Notes under the pieces: generated by a model
Told to the model about the DNA's origin: nothing
The model's input: only the letters and a program-made list of their open reading frames with translations
The model's database searches: none
Origin: an uncultured Sphingomonas sp.
GTDB taxonomy: Bacteria; Pseudomonadota; Alphaproteobacteria; Sphingomonadales; Sphingomonadaceae
Direction of reading: 5' to 3'
Length of the DNA: 6,674 nucleotides
Assembly: GCA_946886645.1 (NCBI GenBank)
Contig: CAMPIY010000095.1
Coordinates: forward strand, 1 to 6,674
In this document: positions 4,938 to 6,674 of the stretch, in pieces
Position numbering within the stretch: position 1 is the first letter of the stretch
How the letters are laid out: every line of letters starts with the position of its first letter
Program-made: the position numbers and the translations under genes

Positions 4938-5226
4938 TTCACTTTTCCTTCTGATGGGAATCCGGACATCGGGTTCCCGAATGCCAAGAGCAGCTTGTAG
5001 AAGGAGAGAGGAGCCGCAAAGCGCCAAAAACCGTCAAATTGCGACTAGTAGCGTTGAGATATATAGCAGAAAAATTCCAAATTGTAAGTCACGCTCGGAA
5101 CAAATCTTCAATTAGGATAAAATCCCTGGCCGTGTTATAACAAATTATTGCACGATATTTTTCTTAAGCAACCGCGCAACCGAGAGACGTTTTTTGTGCT
5201 CCCGCTTTCCAGCATGGAGCATATTT
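4938..5226. other. AT-rich divergent control region between the cold-shock unit and the small-gene cluster
   Basis: No protein gene is supported here. From 5041 to 5160 only about 36 percent of bases are G or C by hand count, far below the surrounding coding sequence. The left part (4938 to about 5052) is probably the cold-shock leader, with an imperfect hairpin at 4956-4978 whose GGGAA/TTCCC and CCG/CGG arms surround GACAT. The right part contains a perfect 10-bp palindrome TGTTATAACA (5133-5142) and GGATAAAATCC (5115-5125), which could be protein-binding sites. A rightward promoter must exist for the small genes starting at 5227, but I could not single one out. Confidence 0.55.
5060..5088 (-). 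promoter_or_regulatory. Candidate promoter of the cold-shock unit
   Basis: Read leftward, CTTACA (5088-5083) and TATATA (5065-5060) are 17 bp apart, each four of six to the sigma-70 consensus. The start of transcription would fall near 5052, about 115 bases before the cold-shock ATG. The surrounding AT-richness supports a promoter, but another hexamer pair could be the true one. Confidence 0.35.
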
Positions 5227-5388
5227 ATGGATCTCAACTATCTCTTGCAGAGATATTCTGTCTCCCTCCACATGTCCGAGAATGCCGCCTGCGGTTGCTC
5301 GCGTCTGGCGCACCGCGACCTGGCCAAAGGCTATGCGGCGAAAATCGCGCAAGCGAAGCTGCAGAACCGGCGAGAAGCGGTCTTGTGA
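5227..5388 (+). CDS. 53-aa small protein, first of the plus-strand cluster
   Basis: A 53-residue protein, MDLNYLLQRYSVSLHMSENA (1-20), then SRLAHRDLAKGYAAKI (25-40). It resembles short MDLNxL...AH.xLAxGYAxxI hypotheticals that I associate with sphingomonads; function is unknown. There is no signal peptide or membrane segment, and it is probably helical. The ATG at 5227 has GGAG (5216-5219) seven bases before it, better than an upstream in-frame ATG at 5194 with no such site. Its TGA overlaps the next gene's GTG as GTGA (5385-5388). It follows the AT-rich divergent region and heads the cluster. Confidence 0.75.
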   Translation: MDLNYLLQRYSVSLHMSENAACGCSRLAHRDLAKGYAAKIAQAKLQNRREAVL

Positions 5389-5561
5389 TTCCGGAGCTGA
5401 CCGCCAGAGAGACCGCTGATGGCTTGAGGGAGCAGGCGGCTTCGTGCCGTCGGTTGGCCAGGCGGGCCTCGACGTCGCGGGGTTCCTTGGCCTTGGCTGC
5501 CGTCGCCGAGTTTTTCGACACCGACGCACGGCGGATCGACCCGCTGAGTGAACGCAGATGA
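5385..5561 (+). CDS. 58-aa helical small protein, coupled second gene
   Basis: A 58-residue protein with core LREQAASCRRLARRAST (14-30), then LALAAVAEFFDTDARRID (35-52). The LREQAxxCRRLAR...L...A..F...A..I pattern is one I recall in small alphaproteobacterial hypothetical proteins, probably a two-helix hairpin. Function is unknown. The GTG start at 5385 overlaps the stop of the previous gene by 4 bp. The same phase is open back to 5148, but that longer frame overruns the 53-aa gene and has no ribosome site. Its own stop overlaps the next ATG (ATGA, 5558-5561). The coupling on both sides makes this reading more likely than chance. Confidence 0.7.
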   Translation: MIPELTARETADGLREQAASCRRLARRASTSRGSLALAAVAEFFDTDARRIDPLSERR

Positions 5562-5734
5562 TAGGCCGGCATGTAGGCATCATCGAACGCGCCTTCGAGC
5601 TGGCTGGGCATTCGGCAAACGTCGAAGAGATCAGGTCACAGCTGAAAAGGGAGGGATATTTCAACGTCGATGCCCACCTCATAGGCAGGAAAATCCGGTC
5701 CGACCTGGTCAAGATCATCAGGCGCGCGGCCTAG
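5558..5734 (+). CDS. 58-aa small protein, coupled third gene
   Basis: A 58-residue protein that is easily missed for length. It starts MIGRHVGIIERAFELAGHSA (1-20), continues EEIRSQLKREGYFNVDAHL (23-41) and ends IGRKIRSDLVKIIRRAA (42-58). The IERAFELA...EIR..L..EGY..VDAHL.G..IR.DL layout recalls sphingomonad hypotheticals and could be a compact helical or helix-turn-helix-like fold. That is inference; I know no function. The ATG overlaps the preceding stop (ATGA). It ends in TAG, then 54 bases pass before the next gene, with a short hairpin between. Codon use is GC-rich at third positions, like neighbouring genes. Confidence 0.72.
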   Translation: MIGRHVGIIERAFELAGHSANVEEIRSQLKREGYFNVDAHLIGRKIRSDLVKIIRRAA

Positions 5735-5742
5735 GAGACACA

Positions 5743-5755
5743 CCGCAGCATGCGG
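5743..5755 (+). terminator. Short hairpin between small genes, possible weak terminator
   Basis: CCGCA (5743-5747), loop GCA, TGCGG (5751-5755), followed by a loosely T-rich tract CTTCCATTTTGC. Five pairs make a weak stem, so partial termination or a processing site between the first three and last two small genes is the most one can say. Confidence 0.25.
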
Positions 5756-5788
5756 CTTCCATTTTGCTCGTTTCAAGGAAATTTCATC

Positions 5789-5941
5789 ATGGCAGCAGCA
5801 CAGAAGGACTGGGTCTCGAAAACCGAGCTGGAAAAATACGGCATCGTGACCGTTCCATTGCAGGTCTTCCTATGGGGCGGTTATCGCTACACCAATGCGC
5901 GCGACGCTCTTGCCGCCGCCAAGCGGGCAGATCCCCGGTGA
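5789..5941 (+). CDS. 50-aa small protein, fourth of the cluster
   Basis: A 50-residue soluble protein with MAAAQKDWVSKTELEKYGIV (1-20), PLQVFLWGGYRYTNARDALA (23-42) and an AAKRADPR tail. The aromatic VFLWGGYRYTNAxDALAAAKR block looks like a folded motif I recall in alphaproteobacterial small hypotheticals; no function is known. The ATG at 5789 has AAGGAA eight bases upstream, the best ribosome site in the cluster, so it can be started independently of the three genes before it. Its stop overlaps the next start (GTGA, 5938-5941). An in-frame ATG at 5750 lies in the intergenic hairpin and is less likely. Confidence 0.75.
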   Translation: MAAAQKDWVSKTELEKYGIVTVPLQVFLWGGYRYTNARDALAAAKRADPR

Positions 5942-6162
5942 CCCGTGCCATCCACCTTTCCATGCGGGAAGCCGACGTTGTTTCCCGCTGCCTGACCGAG
6001 CGGGTCGGCGTCTCGACGATTGAACAGCTGCCGGCGGGTGGCGTGCGGCTGGTCTGCATGAGCGTCAAGGGAGCCGAGATTATCAGGCACAAGCTCAAGT
6101 CACATGTGATCAAGGGTGAGGTGAAAAGGGAACGCCGCAGGCCCACGCGGCCCCTTTGGTAA
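5938..6162 (+). CDS. 74-aa small protein with basic tail, last of the cluster
   Basis: A 74-residue protein. [20 protein letters not shown] (5-24) is likely a helix, [12 protein letters not shown] (31-42) a strand pair, and [16 protein letters not shown] (45-60) a helix, followed by a very basic tail [14 protein letters not shown]. Similar REA...L..GG.RLV.....A..IR..LK..LIKG.V sequences occur as small sphingomonad hypotheticals as far as I remember. Nucleic-acid binding is suggested only by charge. The GTG at 5938 overlaps the previous stop by 4 bp; an ATG at 5962 is an alternative but would drop conserved-looking residues. uvrB begins 52 bases later on the same strand with its own promoter-like sequence, so it may or may not be in the same transcript. 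Confidence 0.72.
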   Translation: MTRAIHLSMREADVVSRCLTERVGVSTIEQLPAGGVRLVCMSVKGAEIIRHKLKSHVIKGEVKRERRRPTRPLW

Positions 6163-6179
6163 GCCTTGCCACAACCGAA

Positions 6180-6208
6180 TTGCCCGACGCGCTCCGCGTC
6201 CCCATATT
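6180..6208 (+). promoter_or_regulatory. Candidate uvrB promoter
   Basis: TTGCCC (6180-6185) and CATATT (6203-6208) have the ideal 17-bp spacing. Transcription would begin around 6215, the A of the uvrB ATG, implying a leaderless message. No alphaproteobacterial LexA site (GTTC or GAAC repeated with a seven-base gap) is visible between 6163 and 6214. Confidence 0.35.
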
Positions 6209-6214
6209 CCCCGC

Positions 6215-6674
6215 ATGGCCATTCAGATCCGCACCTCGCTCGCCGAGCCCGAGACCGGGGACACCTTCGTTCCGCATCGCCCGGCGCGGCCCGACAAGGC
6301 GGAGGGGGGCAAGCGGTTCGTCCTGAAATCCGACTATAGCCCTGCCGGCGACCAGCCGACCGCGATCAAGGAGCTGGTCGAGGGCATCCGAGAAAATGGC
6401 GAGGTGAACCAGGTGCTGCTGGGCGTCACCGGCTCAGGCAAGACCTATACGATGGCGCAGGTGATCGAGGCGACGCAGCGGCCGGCGCTGGTGCTGGCGC
6501 CGAACAAGATCCTCGCCGCCCAGCTCTATGGCGAGTTCAAGAGTTTCTTCCCCGACAACGCCGTCGAATATTTCGTCAGCTACTACGACTATTACCAGCC
6601 CGAGGCCTACGTGCCCCGGACCGACACCTACATCGAGAAGGAAAGCTCGGTGAACGAGGCGATCGACCGGATGC
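6215..6674 (+). CDS. uvrB: Excinuclease ABC subunit B, N-terminal part
   Basis: UvrB is the damage-verifying helicase-like subunit of nucleotide excision repair. It is loaded by UvrA and directs UvrC to cut both sides of the lesion. The first 153 residues are present; the gene leaves the right edge. Visible are [20 protein letters not shown] (35-54), Walker A GVTGSGKT (70-77), [20 protein letters not shown] (92-111), the beta-hairpin region [12 protein letters not shown] (123-134) and [13 protein letters not shown]. About 30 extra residues precede the usual start of the domain, since the Walker A lies near residue 39 in E. coli. The ATG at 6215 has no ribosome site, fitting the promoter spacing for a leaderless transcript; a start nearer the conserved region cannot be excluded. 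Confidence 0.97.
   Translation, partial: MAIQIRTSLAEPETGDTFVPHRPARPDKAEGGKRFVLKSDYSPAGDQPTAIKELVEGIRENGEVNQVLLGVTGSGKTYTMAQVIEATQRPALVLAPNKILAAQLYGEFKSFFPDNAVEYFVSYYDYYQPEAYVPRTDTYIEKESSVNEAIDRM

Noticed and set aside
4483..5115. Plus-strand open frame of 210 codons spanning the cold-shock gene
   Set aside because: It is antisense to the clear cold-shock domain and runs into the AT-rich non-coding region, with no coherent composition.
5168..5191. EcfG (general stress sigma) promoter, GCAAC with CGTT 15 bases later
   Set aside because: The -35 has a mismatch to GGAAC and the spacing is short against the usual 16-17. A GGAAC at 5097-5101 has no CGTT at the right distance.
5548..5937. Upstream portion of the long frame that ends at 6162
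   Set aside because: Its first 130 codons overlap the coupled 58-aa and 50-aa genes and have shadow-like composition. The real part most likely begins at the GTG at 5938.
1..6674. CRISPR arrays, insertion sequences, phage integrase or toxin-antitoxin modules
   Set aside because: No regular direct repeats with spacers, no transposase or integrase motifs and no attachment-site duplication were seen. The small gene pairs do not match toxin-antitoxin families I recognise.

Overview
The window looks like a stretch of ordinary chromosome from a GC-rich alphaproteobacterium, most probably a sphingomonad (Sphingomonadales). That placement is an inference. It rests on the NrdA and UvrB sequences, the GC-rich codon use, tandem DUF3617 lipoproteins, several very small proteins that resemble sphingomonad hypotheticals I remember, and palindromic intergenic repeats. 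I ran no database search.

Layout. At the left edge is the 5' part of nrdA (minus strand, cut by the window end), behind a long leader and a textbook pair of NrdR boxes (about 830-876). Next come two small plus-strand genes with a structured leader: a YdcH/DUF465 protein (1161-1328) and a zf-TFIIB zinc-ribbon protein (1330-1599). They converge on a minus-strand diacylglycerol/lipid kinase gene (1596-2498). The two converging stop codons share one CTAG inside a perfect 12-bp hairpin. Further minus-strand genes are a VOC/glyoxalase-fold protein (2578-2982) and two tandem paralogous DUF3617 lipoproteins (3147-3671, 3693-4265). Palindromic REP-like elements separate these units.

The least explained part is 4364-6162. 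It is packed with tiny genes around an AT-rich divergent control region. On the minus strand are a cold-shock-domain gene (4707-4937), a 69-aa protein with a TTG start (4486-4695) and a 41-aa protein (4364-4489). On the plus strand are five proteins of 53, 58, 58, 50 and 74 aa (5227-6162). Four junctions are 4-bp stop/start overlaps (ATGA or GTGA), a strong sign of real, translationally coupled genes. Two of these genes (the 41-aa and the second 58-aa) are easily lost to length cut-offs. I can assign no function to these seven small proteins. The window ends in the 5' part of uvrB (6215 onward), which may be transcribed without a leader.

As a whole: nrdA (dNTP supply) and uvrB (excision repair) are conserved housekeeping genes at the edges. 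Between them lie envelope/lipid genes and a probably lineage-restricted cluster of tiny proteins next to a cold-shock gene. I see no transposase, integrase, CRISPR array, tRNA or rRNA.
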